In this document: positions 7,626 to 15,459 of the stretch, piece by piece
Position numbering within the stretch: position 1 is the first letter of the stretch
How the letters are laid out: each line of letters starts with the position of its first letter
Origin: Acidobacteriota bacterium
GTDB lineage: Bacteria > Acidobacteriota > Vicinamibacteria > Vicinamibacterales > 2-12-FULL-66-21
Assembly (NCBI GenBank): GCA_013362195.1
Contig: JABFWM010000681.1
Span: 1-17,652, forward strand
Reading direction: 5' to 3'
DNA: 17,652 bases
Made by a program: the position numbers and the translations under genes
Notes under the pieces: model-generated
The model's input: the letters and a program-made list of their open reading frames with translations, nothing else
Databases searched by the model: none
Told to the model about the DNA's origin: nothing

Positions 7626-10600
7626 CAGAAGATCTGCCGGCGGACCCTGAAGTCGACGGAGAAGTTGCGATCGCCGTTCTGCGTGAGCACCCACCCGAGG
7701 TTCTGCGTCTGATCGTATTCGAGGATGATGATCTGTTCGCGGTTGGTGGTCCCCAGCGCGCGGGAGAACGTCAGGTAGGCGCGGTCCGACAGCCGCTTGC
7801 CGATGATCAGCCGCGCGGTCGGCGTCAGCGGGTCGTTCTCGGTGCCGAGGCTCGGCGCGATCTGGACGGTGCTGATCCCGAACGTCTGCTCGAGCACGCG
7901 GCTGACCGGGGCGGCAATCGGCCCGGCCGCCAGCCGCACGAATGCCTGCCGCAGCAACGCCTCTTCCGACTGCGTGACCATCGACGGACGCAGCGCGTTC
8001 AACTCCGCGTTGCCGACGTTCGGCGACTGCCCGAACAGCAGCGCGATGATGTCGACCGTCGGCAGCGGCGGATCGGAGTTGAGCTGCAGATTCATGTGGC
8101 CGCCGAACGTGCCGCTCGTCGCGAAGGTGACGCGATAGGTTTCGCTGGTGCCCGCGCCCGCCGTCGTCGAGGCGGCGCGGACGCGCGTTTCCGCCTCGAT
8201 GTCGAAGAACGGCTCGATCCGCGTCGGGTTCAGGAAGTCGATCGTGCCGCGGGTGACGACGTAGCGATTGCCTTCGAACAGGATGTCGCCGCGCTCGACC
8301 TCGGCACGGCCGAACAGCTGCGGGCGATCGTAGGTGCCGGTGAGCGTGAGATCGGCGCGGCAGACCAGCCGGGCGAGATTGTTCTCGACCCGCAGCGTCG
8401 ACGGCGCGGAAATCTGCACGTCGAAGCGCAGCGGCAGCGTGGAGGTGCGGCCGGCCGGCGCCGGCAGCGCGGGCGCCGTGCCCGAGAAATTGAACACGTC
8501 GACGTTCGGCTCGAAGCGTTTCGTGTAGACCCCGTTGACGATGAGGACGCGGCCGGTGAGCACGGGCGATGCGATCTCGCCGCGCAGCGCGAGCTGCGCG
8601 TCGATCACCGAACGGAAGCCTTCGGGATAGCGCAGGTTCATCTGCTCGCCGGTCGCGGTGACGTTCACGTCGGAGAGCGCGAAGCCCTTCATCCCGATGC
8701 GGCCGCCGAACTGCACCTTGCCGCCGCCGAGCTCCGCGGCGGCGTCGATGATGCGAATCCCCTGCGCGTCGAACTGGAGGCGGCCGTTGATCGCCTGCAG
8801 GCTGTGCGGCAGCGTCGAGTAGCGGAACCGGCCGTCCTTGATCGTGGCGTTGCCGGCGAAGAGCGGCTTGTCGAGATCGCCGCGGATCTCCGCGTTCAGC
8901 GAGGCGGTGCCCGAGCTCCGCACGTCCCGGAAGAAGCCCTGCAGGATCCCGAGGTTGGTGTCGCCGGAGGCGTTCAGCGCGACGCGGCGGTCGTGCAGCG
9001 AGACCTCTCCGCCCAGTTCGAGCGCGGTGCCCTCCCCGGCGAGACGGAAGCGCTGCACGTCGATCCGGTGCTGATTGAGCGCGATCTTGATCGGGCCGTC
9101 GTTGTGGGCCGGATAGTCGAACAGCTTCAGTCGGAGCTGCTGCACGTTGGCTTCCACGAGCAGGTGATCGATGTCTGCCAGCTCGCCGACGACCCGGATC
9201 GTGCCGTCGGCGACGGCGGTCGTGAACGGCGACAGCGACGGCTGGAAGAAGCGGACGTAGGGGTCGAGCGAGGTGTCCGCGACGCGGAACGTCATCTCGG
9301 TGTCCATCTCCGGCGTCAGCGCGATGCGTCCCGCTCCCGAGACCGACAAGCGCGGCGAAGCCGCCTCCATCTCGAGCGTCAGCATCTCGCCGCGCATCGC
9401 CAGACGACCCGTCACCTGGCCGATCCCTTCGTCGCCGGCGAAGAGGTCCGCGATGCTCAACTTCACGTCGTAGCGAGGCGACTCGAAGGTCCCCGCGCCG
9501 GTGGCGGTGAACTGCAGCAGCCCCGACAGCGGCGCGCGCGGAAACGACATCGAGGCGAGCGATTCCACCGGGATGCGCGAGCCGCTCGCGTCGAACGAGT
9601 AGTTGCCGTCCCATCCCACCCATGCCGCGCCGGTGACGCGCCCGGTGCTCTTCTTCACGTCGATCGCATCCAGGCGCACGCCGCTGCCCTCGAACCGCAG
9701 GTTCGCGGTGGCGATGTCGAACGGCTCGCCGTAGGCGACGCCCTGATCGATCTGCAGGCGGCCGAACCCGTCGGGCGTCTCGTATCTGCCCCAGATGTGG
9801 TACTCGCCGCTGGCGAGGCCGTCGACGGGATAGGCGTCGAGCTCGAAGGCGTGCCGCAGGTCGGCGAGCGGCCGCTTCGACATCCGCACGACCGCGTTCA
9901 GCTCTTCGCCGTTGTCCCTGCGCGGATACCCGAGCGAGAACGTGCCTTCGGCGGCGATCTGCGATCCCGCGTGTTCGATCAGGCTCTTCGAGATCCGCAC
10001 GTAGCTGTTCTGGATCACGAGGTCCGCGACGCCGTGCCCCCACACGACGTCCCACGCGCGCATGCGGTCGCCTTCGAAGTGGCCTTCGATGCGCGGCTTC
10101 GAGAACGCCTCCAGCATCACGCCGTCGAACTGCCCGCGGCCGCCGATCGGAATGCTGCCCGTCGGCGCGCCGAACGCCGTCATGATGCCCGCGAGCAGGC
10201 GGTCGCTTTCCTGCCAGTCGACGCTGGTCACGTGGAAGGGAATGTGCGAGCGCTGCAGCCACGCCGTGCGTCCCGAGAACTCCACGTAGGTCTTGTCCGT
10301 GGCCGCCCAGCTCGCCTCGCCGATGGTGATCCAGTCGGGATCGAGCCGGTAGCCGATCGTGCCCGCGACCGGCACGTAGCCAATCCAGAAGTGCGGATTG
10401 AACGGCCCCTGCTCCGGCGGCAGCGGATCGACGGTCGCGATCACATCGGCGGGCGCCTGCCGTGTCATCGGCCGCACACCGGGCGGCGGCGTCGCCGCGA
10501 TTTCCCCTCCCCCATGCTTCTCGCTGAACTTTCCGAGCGGCCACTCGAGGCGGTTGTGGCCGGTGATGCGGCCGGCGAGTCGCAGCCCCTGCGTCTGAAG

Positions 10601-11785
10601 GAAGTCGGTCAGCGCCGCAAGATCGATGTTCGAGTAGCGCGCGTCCCACACCACCTGGGTCGGATGCTGCGGGCCGGCGCCGAGCGGCGCCATCGAATAC
10701 AGGAACGTCGCCTGACCGCCGTAGAGCGCGGTCGTCACGTCGGAGACCTCGAACTTGCTGGGAATCCACAGCACCGCTCCGGCGAGGTCCCGGAACCGCC
10801 AGGCGTTCCCGGCCAGCGTGACGCTGGCGTCGGGCGACGTGAACCGCCCCTTCAGCTCACGGCCCCCTTTGAAGAAGTGGAACGTGCCGGTGAAGTCGGC
10901 CTGCCCGGTGACGCCGAAGTGCATCTCGTTGAAAAAGATCGCCTTCTGCGTCGGGAAATCGAGGTGCGACCGCACGTTGTAGAGCATCTCGGGCCAGCGC
11001 GCGAGATCGACGTAGCCGGTGACCGCGGTCTGTGCTCCCTCGCTCCGGAGATCGATGCGATCGAGGATCACCTTGCCGCCGTCGATCTTGAACGCCGTTT
11101 CCATGTCGGCGCGGAACGGACGATACGATTGAATCGCCACGGTCCCGTTGCTGAACTGCGCGGTGCCGCGATAGGTGTCGAATCCCTTCCACACCGAGAC
11201 GTTCAGGTTGCGCGCGACCGTGCTCCACGGCGTGCCGTGATCCTCGTAGGTGAACTGGCCGTTGCGCGCGATCACCGATCGCACGGTCGTCGTGAAGCGC
11301 TTCCGCCCTTTCGGGCCCTTCGATTCGGGGACGATCCTCGGAAAGTTGTGCCCGTCCTTGAACTGCTCGACGAGCATCTCCCAGTCGGTCATGTCCACGT
11401 CCTGGATGACCAGTTCGCGGCTGAAGATCGACCACCACGGCATGTTCACCGCGATGCGGCGCGCTTTCAGGAAGGGACGATCGGCGGGCTGCAGCCCCTC
11501 GATGACGAGGTTTTCGACGATGAAGGTGCCGGTCACGAGGCGGATGCTCAGCCTGCCGATGTGCATCGGCCGCTTCAGATACTTCGAGCCGGCGGTCTCC
11601 GCGCGTGCCCGCAGCGACGGGCCGAGATCGATCACGAGGGACGCGACCATCTCTGCGGCGATCACCGCCACGAGGATGCCGAGCACGCGCAGCACGGGGT
11701 GCTTGCGGCGCCGCCGCGGCGGCGCGGCCGGCGCCGGAGCGGGCTGCGCCTCGTTCGGCTCCGGTGCGATCGGGTCCTCGGTCAC
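7625..11785 (-). CDS. tamB: TamB/AsmA-like translocation and assembly module protein
   Basis: A 1386-aa envelope-spanning protein. A Pro/Ala-rich cytoplasmic stretch (8-23) and Arg/Lys patch precede one inner-membrane anchor (about 31-53, VLRVLGILVAVIAAEMVASLV). An AsmA-like region follows, with YLKRPMHIGRLSI and FIVENLVIEGL. The long middle is repetitive beta-rich sequence expected to form the hydrophobic groove of bridge-like lipid transport proteins. The C-terminal part (about 1050-1386) is the TamB (DUF490) domain, with LTGTYDRPQLFGRAEVERG, TVDIIALLFG, IGKRLSDRAYLTFSRAL and a terminal DFRVRRQIF. TamB works with an Omp85 partner; here that partner starts in the last base of this gene. TamB-family proteins are implicated in phospholipid transport to the outer membrane and in barrel assembly. 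GTG 11785 has AGGGA (11789-11793) three bases upstream and starts 10 bp after the biotin-carrier stop. Confidence 0.92.
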   Translation of the reverse strand: MTEDPIAPEPNEAQPAPAPAAPPRRRRKHPVLRVLGILVAVIAAEMVASLVIDLGPSLRARAETAGSKYLKRPMHIGRLSIRLVTGTFIVENLVIEGLQPADRPFLKARRIAVNMPWWSIFSRELVIQDVDMTDWEMLVEQFKDGHNFPRIVPESKGPKGRKRFTTTVRSVIARNGQFTYEDHGTPWSTVARNLNVSVWKGFDTYRGTAQFSNGTVAIQSYRPFRADMETAFKIDGGKVILDRIDLRSEGAQTAVTGYVDLARWPEMLYNVRSHLDFPTQKAIFFNEMHFGVTGQADFTGTFHFFKGGRELKGRFTSPDASVTLAGNAWRFRDLAGAVLWIPSKFEVSDVTTALYGGQATFLYSMAPLGAGPQHPTQVVWDARYSNIDLAALTDFLQTQGLRLAGRITGHNRLEWPLGKFSEKHGGGEIAATPPPGVRPMTRQAPADVIATVDPLPPEQGPFNPHFWIGYVPVAGTIGYRLDPDWITIGEASWAATDKTYVEFSGRTAWLQRSHIPFHVTSVDWQESDRLLAGIMTAFGAPTGSIPIGGRGQFDGVMLEAFSKPRIEGHFEGDRMRAWDVVWGHGVADLVIQNSYVRISKSLIEHAGSQIAAEGTFSLGYPRRDNGEELNAVVRMSKRPLADLRHAFELDAYPVDGLASGEYHIWGRYETPDGFGRLQIDQGVAYGEPFDIATANLRFEGSGVRLDAIDVKKSTGRVTGAAWVGWDGNYSFDASGSRIPVESLASMSFPRAPLSGLLQFTATGAGTFESPRYDVKLSIADLFAGDEGIGQVTGRLAMRGEMLTLEMEAASPRLSVSGAGRIALTPEMDTEMTFRVADTSLDPYVRFFQPSLSPFTTAVADGTIRVVGELADIDHLLVEANVQQLRLKLFDYPAHNDGPIKIALNQHRIDVQRFRLAGEGTALELGGEVSLHDRRVALNASGDTNLGILQGFFRDVRSSGTASLNAEIRGDLDKPLFAGNATIKDGRFRYSTLPHSLQAINGRLQFDAQGIRIIDAAAELGGGKVQFGGRIGMKGFALSDVNVTATGEQMNLRYPEGFRSVIDAQLALRGEIASPVLTGRVLIVNGVYTKRFEPNVDVFNFSGTAPALPAPAGRTSTLPLRFDVQISAPSTLRVENNLARLVCRADLTLTGTYDRPQLFGRAEVERGDILFEGNRYVVTRGTIDFLNPTRIEPFFDIEAETRVRAASTTAGAGTSETYRVTFATSGTFGGHMNLQLNSDPPLPTVDIIALLFGQSPNVGNAELNALRPSMVTQSEEALLRQAFVRLAAGPIAAPVSRVLEQTFGISTVQIAPSLGTENDPLTPTARLIIGKRLSDRAYLTFSRALGTTNREQIIILEYDQTQNLGWVLTQNGDRNFSVDFRVRRQIF

Positions 11786-11795
11786 TGGTCCCTGA

Positions 11796-12308
11796 TTAGT
11801 CGATGACGACGAGGACCCGCCCGGCTTCGACGGAGGCGCCGGCGACGACCTCGACCTCTTTGACGCGCCCTGCTCTCGGCGAGCGCAGCTCGTTCTCCAT
11901 TTTCATGGCTTCGACGACCACCACCGGCTGGCGGGCCGCCACTTCGTCGCCGCGGGCGACGAGCACGCGCACGACCCGTCCGGGCATCGGCGCCGTCACC
12001 CGGTGCTCGCCGTGCGCACTCCCCGTGGCGGCGCCGCCGCGGGCCATCCGCCGCCCGTTGACGATGACCGGCACCGTCCGTCCGGCGAGATGCGCGAGCA
12101 TCTCACCGGGCGCGGACCCTGGCGTCAGATCGATGGCGGTCACCGCGTGCGCGTCGCCGGGAAACAGCAGCGAGACCCCGAACTCGCCGACCCGCCGCGC
12201 ATCGACGATCGTCGGCGCGCCGTCCACCGACACCCGGAAGGTCCCGCCGCCGGCGCGCTCGATCGACACGTGTCGCGTGCGGCCGTCCACTTCGATCTCG
12301 AACGTCAT
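11796..12308 (-). CDS. Biotin carboxyl carrier subunit of an acyl-CoA carboxylase
   Basis: A 170-aa biotin carrier. The biotinyl domain spans about 100-170, with the attachment motif VEAMKMENE and target lysine K136; APMPGRVVRVLVARGDEV and SPRAGRV are the usual hammerhead strands. Residues 1-90 are beta-rich (MTFEIEVDGRTRHVSI...) and resemble the module that lies between carboxylase and biotinyl domains in propionyl-CoA or 3-methylcrotonyl-CoA carboxylase alpha chains. The frame is open further upstream inside the carboxylase gene, but ATG 12308 forms an ATGA overlap with the carboxylase stop and opens the recognisable domain. No strong ribosome site is visible, fitting coupled translation. 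The carrier swings carboxybiotin between the two catalytic subunits encoded directly upstream. It differs from AccB-type carriers in lacking a Pro/Ala-rich linker. Confidence 0.92.
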   Translation of the reverse strand: MTFEIEVDGRTRHVSIERAGGGTFRVSVDGAPTIVDARRVGEFGVSLLFPGDAHAVTAIDLTPGSAPGEMLAHLAGRTVPVIVNGRRMARGGAATGSAHGEHRVTAPMPGRVVRVLVARGDEVAARQPVVVVEAMKMENELRSPRAGRVKEVEVVAGASVEAGRVLVVID

Positions 12309-13822
12309 CGGACACGAAGCGCGTCGAGCCGTGCCACGCGCGTCCACGCACTCTGCGGTCCGGCCTGATCCGGCGCCACGCCGCCGTGGGCCCGCCACCA
12401 GGCGTCCAGACCGGCGGCGATGGTGAGGTGGAGCGCTTCCGTCTCGCTGATCGTGGTGAAGGGTGCTCCACGCCGATCCGCGAGCACGCGATCGAGATAC
12501 GTCGTGTCGAACCGGCCGTCGATATAGTCCGGTTCGCGCATCAGCCACTGGAAGAACGGAATCGTGGTCTTGATGCCGATCACGTCGTACTCGCGCAAGG
12601 CCCGCTGCATCCGCGCGATCGCGTCGGGGCGCGATTCGGCCCATGCGATCAGCTTCGCGATCAGCGAGTCGTAGAACACCGGCACCACCTCGCCGCCGAC
12701 CAGGCCGGCGTCGTTGCGGACGCCGGGCCCGCTCGCCGCGCGCAACGCGCGCACCAGGCCGGGCGACGGCAGGAATCCCTGGTCCGGATCCTCGGCGATG
12801 ATCCGGCATTCGATCGCGTGGCCGTGCGGCGTGATCGCGCGGTCGGGATCGATCGAGAGCCGTTCGCCTCTCGCGAGGCGCAGCTGCCAGTGCACCAGGT
12901 CGACGCGCGTCACCAGCTCGGTCACCGGATGCTCGACCTGCAGGCGCGTGTTCATCTCGAGGAAGTAGAACGATCCGTCCTCGTCGAGCAGGAACTCGAT
13001 CGTGCCCGCGTTCGTGTAGCCTGCGCTCCTCGCCGCCTTGACCGCCGCCGACGCGATGCGCTGCCGCAGCTCCGGCGTCACGGCCAGCGACGGCGATTCC
13101 TCGACGAGCTTCTGATGGCGGCGCTGAATCGAGCACTCGCGCTCGACGAACGCCAGAATCGTGCCGTGGTGATCGGCGAGCAGCTGAATCTCGATGTGGC
13201 GCGGACGCTGCAGCCGTCGCTCGAAGTAGACAGCGGTGTTGCCGAACGAGGACCCCGCCTCCGAGCGCGCCACGCGCACGGCATCCAGGATCCCGCCGCC
13301 CTCGTCGACGGCGCGCATGCCCTTGCCACCGCCGCCGGCGACGGCCTTGACGAGCAGCGGATAGCCGACACGCTCGGCCGCGGCGCGGATCTCCCCCTCG
13401 CTCGCCGCCGCGTCGAGGGGATCATCGGTGCCGGGAACGACCGGGACGCCGGCCCGCCGCGCGATCGCGCGGGCGCGCGTCTTGCTGCCCATGCTCTCGA
13501 TGGCGTCGGCCGAGGGACCGATGAAGATCAGGCCCGCGTCGCGGCACGCCCGTGCGAACGCCGCGTTCTCGGCAAGGAAGCCGTAGCCCGGATGCACCGC
13601 GTCGGCGCCGCTCGCGCGCGCCGCGTCCAGCAGCCGATCGATGCGAAGGTAGCTCTCGGACGCCGCACTCGGCCCGATGTGCACGGCCTGATCGGCGTCG
13701 CGCACGTGCCGGGCGCCGCGATCCGCGTCCGAATACACGGCCACGGTCCGCAGCCCCATCTCACGGCACGCGCGGGCGACGCGAACCGCGATCTCGCCGC
13801 GGTTCGCGATCAGGACCTTCAC
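12305..13822 (-). CDS. Biotin carboxylase subunit of an acyl-CoA carboxylase
   Basis: A 505-aa ATP-grasp enzyme that carboxylates biotin with bicarbonate and ATP in the cytoplasm. It opens MKVLIANRGEIAVRVARACRE, the invariant start of the family. HPGYGFLAEN (77-86) follows, then the ATP glycine loop GGGGKGMR (163-170), EIQLLAD (211-217), K238 in RRHQKLVEE, and the catalytic FLEMNTRLQVEHPVTE (288-303, holding E289, N291, R293 and E297). E. coli AccC has about 449 residues; the extra 55 or so at the C-terminus (from about 450) match nothing I recognise and may contact the carrier or carboxyltransferase. The start is GTG 13822, in a GTGA overlap with the carboxyltransferase stop and with no clear Shine-Dalgarno. 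Gene order suggests the alpha chain of a propionyl-CoA-type carboxylase split into carboxylase and carrier. Confidence 0.94.
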   Translation of the reverse strand: MKVLIANRGEIAVRVARACREMGLRTVAVYSDADRGARHVRDADQAVHIGPSAASESYLRIDRLLDAARASGADAVHPGYGFLAENAAFARACRDAGLIFIGPSADAIESMGSKTRARAIARRAGVPVVPGTDDPLDAAASEGEIRAAAERVGYPLLVKAVAGGGGKGMRAVDEGGGILDAVRVARSEAGSSFGNTAVYFERRLQRPRHIEIQLLADHHGTILAFVERECSIQRRHQKLVEESPSLAVTPELRQRIASAAVKAARSAGYTNAGTIEFLLDEDGSFYFLEMNTRLQVEHPVTELVTRVDLVHWQLRLARGERLSIDPDRAITPHGHAIECRIIAEDPDQGFLPSPGLVRALRAASGPGVRNDAGLVGGEVVPVFYDSLIAKLIAWAESRPDAIARMQRALREYDVIGIKTTIPFFQWLMREPDYIDGRFDTTYLDRVLADRRGAPFTTISETEALHLTIAAGLDAWWRAHGGVAPDQAGPQSAWTRVARLDALRVR

Positions 13823-15366
13823 AAGGGAATGTTACCGTGTTTCTTGGGGGGATTTTTGTCGCGCTTCGTTTCGAGCGCGCCGAGCGCCGCAATCAGCTTC
13901 GCGCGCGTCTGACGCGGACGAATCACTTCGTCGATGAAGCCGCGTTCCGCCGCGACGTACGGGTTGGCGAACTTGTCGCGGAACTCTGCGATCTTTGCCG
14001 CGCGCACCGCCTGCGGGTCCGCCGCCTTCTCGAGTTCGCGCTTGTAGAGGATGTTGACCGCGCCTTCCGGGCCCATCACCGCGATCTCCGCCGTCGGCCA
14101 GGCGAAGTTCACGTCCGTGCGAATGTGCTTGCTCGACATCACGCAGTACGCGCCGCCGTACGCCTTGCGCGTGATCACCGTCACCTTCGGCACCGTCGCT
14201 TCCGCGAACGCGAACAGCAGCTTCGCGCCGTGGCGGATGATGCCGCCGTACTCCTGCCGCGTGCCGGGCAGAAAGCCCGGCACGTCCTCGAAGGTGACGA
14301 GCGGGATGTTGAACGCGTCGCAGAAACGGACGAAGCGCGCCGCCTTCACCGACGCGTCGATGTCGAGCGTGCCGGCCAGGTGCGCCGGCTGATTGGCGAC
14401 GACGCCGGCCGATCGTCCGCCAAGCCGCGCGAAGCCGATGATGATGTTCTTCGCGTAGTGGCGGTGCACCTCGAGAAACGCCCCGTCGTCGGCCACCGCG
14501 TGCACGAGGTCGAGCATGTCGTACGGCTGCGTCGGCGATTCGGGAACGAGGCGGTCGAGCGCGTCGTCCTCGCGATCGATCGGATCCGAGGTGTCGCGCC
14601 GCGGCGGATCGTCGATGTTGTTGCCCGGCAGGTAGCCGAGCAGCTCGCGAACCAGCCGGAGGCATTCGCGATCGTCGGGCACGGCAAAATGCGCGACGCC
14701 GCTCGTCGCGTTGTGGGTCATCGCGCCGCCGAGTTCGTCTTTGGTGACTGCCTCGTGGGTGACCGTCCGGATGACGTCGGGGCCGGTCACGAACATATAG
14801 CTCGTGCCGTCGACCATGACGGTGAAGTCGGTGATCGCCGGCGAATACACCGCGCCGCCGGCGCATGGCCCCATGATCGCCGAGATCTGCGGGACGACGC
14901 CGGAGGCGAGCGTGTTGCGGAGAAAGATGTCCGCGTAGCCGCCGAGCGAGAGCACGCCCTCCTGGATGCGCGCGCCGCCGGAGTCGTTCAGGCCGACGAT
15001 CGGCGCCCCCATCTTCATCGCGAGATCCATGATCTTGACGATCTTCGCGGCGTTCGTCTCGGACAGCGACCCGCCGAAGACCGAAAAATCCTGCGCGAAC
15101 GCGTAGACCGGACGCCCTTCGATCCGGCCCTGCCCGGCGATGACGCCGTCGCCGGGAATCAGCAGATCCGGATCGTCCATGCCGAAATCGCGGCAGCGAT
15201 GGGTGACGAGCTTGTCGATTTCCTGGAACGTGCCGGGGTCGAAGAGGAAGTCGATCCGTTCGCGGGCAGTGAGCTTGCCGGCTTCGTGCTGGCGGCGGAG
15301 GCGGTCTGCGCCGCCCCCGAGCTCCGCACGCCGTTCGAGATCTTCGAGGTGCTTCAGCGGGTCCAT
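13819..15366 (-). CDS. Acyl-CoA carboxylase carboxyltransferase subunit (propionyl-CoA carboxylase beta type)
   Basis: A 515-aa fused two-lobe carboxyltransferase that moves CO2 from carboxybiotin to an acyl-CoA. The N-lobe has KLTARERIDFLFDPGTF (31-47), NDSGGARIQEG (127-137) and the oxyanion glycines GPCAGGAVYSPA (167-178). The C-lobe has EDVPGFLPGTRQEYGGIIRHGAKLL (360-384), RKAYGGAYCVM (400-410) and FAWPTAEIAVMGPEGAVNIL (421-440). It ends KKHGNIPL, the typical PccB/MmdA tail. Closest types are propionyl-CoA carboxylase beta and methylmalonyl-CoA decarboxylase alpha; with carboxylase and carrier genes following, a carboxylase is far more likely. Position 408 is Cys where I recall Streptomyces PccB having the specificity residue Asp422, so the preferred acyl-CoA (acetyl, propionyl or longer) is open. 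ATG 15366 has no Shine-Dalgarno; a hairpin ends four bases before it. Confidence 0.93.
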   Translation of the reverse strand: MDPLKHLEDLERRAELGGGADRLRRQHEAGKLTARERIDFLFDPGTFQEIDKLVTHRCRDFGMDDPDLLIPGDGVIAGQGRIEGRPVYAFAQDFSVFGGSLSETNAAKIVKIMDLAMKMGAPIVGLNDSGGARIQEGVLSLGGYADIFLRNTLASGVVPQISAIMGPCAGGAVYSPAITDFTVMVDGTSYMFVTGPDVIRTVTHEAVTKDELGGAMTHNATSGVAHFAVPDDRECLRLVRELLGYLPGNNIDDPPRRDTSDPIDREDDALDRLVPESPTQPYDMLDLVHAVADDGAFLEVHRHYAKNIIIGFARLGGRSAGVVANQPAHLAGTLDIDASVKAARFVRFCDAFNIPLVTFEDVPGFLPGTRQEYGGIIRHGAKLLFAFAEATVPKVTVITRKAYGGAYCVMSSKHIRTDVNFAWPTAEIAVMGPEGAVNILYKRELEKAADPQAVRAAKIAEFRDKFANPYVAAERGFIDEVIRPRQTRAKLIAALGALETKRDKNPPKKHGNIPL

Positions 15367-15370
15367 GAGT

Positions 15371-15392
15371 GCCGGGTCGCTAAAGACCCGGC
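15371..15392 (-). promoter_or_regulatory. Perfect stem-loop abutting the carboxyltransferase start codon
   Basis: Two exact 8-bp arms, GCCGGGTC (15371-15378) and GACCCGGC (15385-15392), enclose a 6-base loop. In the minus-strand transcript the 3' arm ends four bases before ATG 15366, where a ribosome site would normally be, and no GGAG-like sequence is visible. It may limit initiation, protect the mRNA end after processing, or be an extragenic repeat. There is no T-tract, so a Rho-independent terminator is unlikely. Function is inference; the structure is directly visible. Confidence 0.6.
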
Positions 15393-15411
15393 CTGCAGGG
15401 AACAGGTGCTG

Positions 15412-15459
15412 GGCGCACCTTCGGGTGCGCCACGACGCCCACCTTCGGGTGCGCCATTA
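15412..15459. repeat. Two 24-bp tandem units forming TTCG-loop hairpins
   Basis: The 17-mer CACCTTCGGGTGCGCCA occurs at 15416-15432 and again at 15440-15456, a period of 24. The first copy sits in a perfect 8-bp hairpin (GGCGCACC, loop TTCG, GGTGCGCC, 15412-15431). The second copy forms a 4-bp stem plus two more pairs beyond a mismatch. On plus-strand RNA the loop would be the extra-stable C(UUCG)G, but genes here run on the minus strand, where the loop is CGAA. The second copy ends just before the transaldolase stop (15457-15459). This looks like an extragenic palindromic repeat family; no T-tract follows either hairpin. Confidence 0.65.

Noticed and set aside
4530..7712. Open frame of about 1060 codons on the plus strand opposite the Omp85 gene
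   Set aside because: Same low-complexity Arg/Asp/Val composition; the minus strand encodes a clear signal peptide, POTRA domains and barrel. No ribosome site or domain supports the plus-strand frame.
7626..10769. Long N-terminal extension of the Omp85 frame upstream of ATG 7625
   Set aside because: The extension reads through TamB in another frame, is Arg-rich, and a perfect signal peptide begins at 7625.
8096..11806. Open frame of about 1236 codons on the plus strand opposite TamB
   Set aside because: It is Arg/Ala/Val/Asp-rich with no recognisable domain, lies exactly antisense to a well-supported gene, and is expected from GC-rich codon bias.
12309..13136. Upstream extension of the biotin carrier frame into the carboxylase gene
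   Set aside because: The extension is a shadow of the carboxylase; ATG 12308 begins the conserved carrier module in a 4-bp overlap.
15371..15456. Rho-independent terminator after the transaldolase gene
   Set aside because: Stable GC-rich hairpins are present but no T-run follows on either strand.
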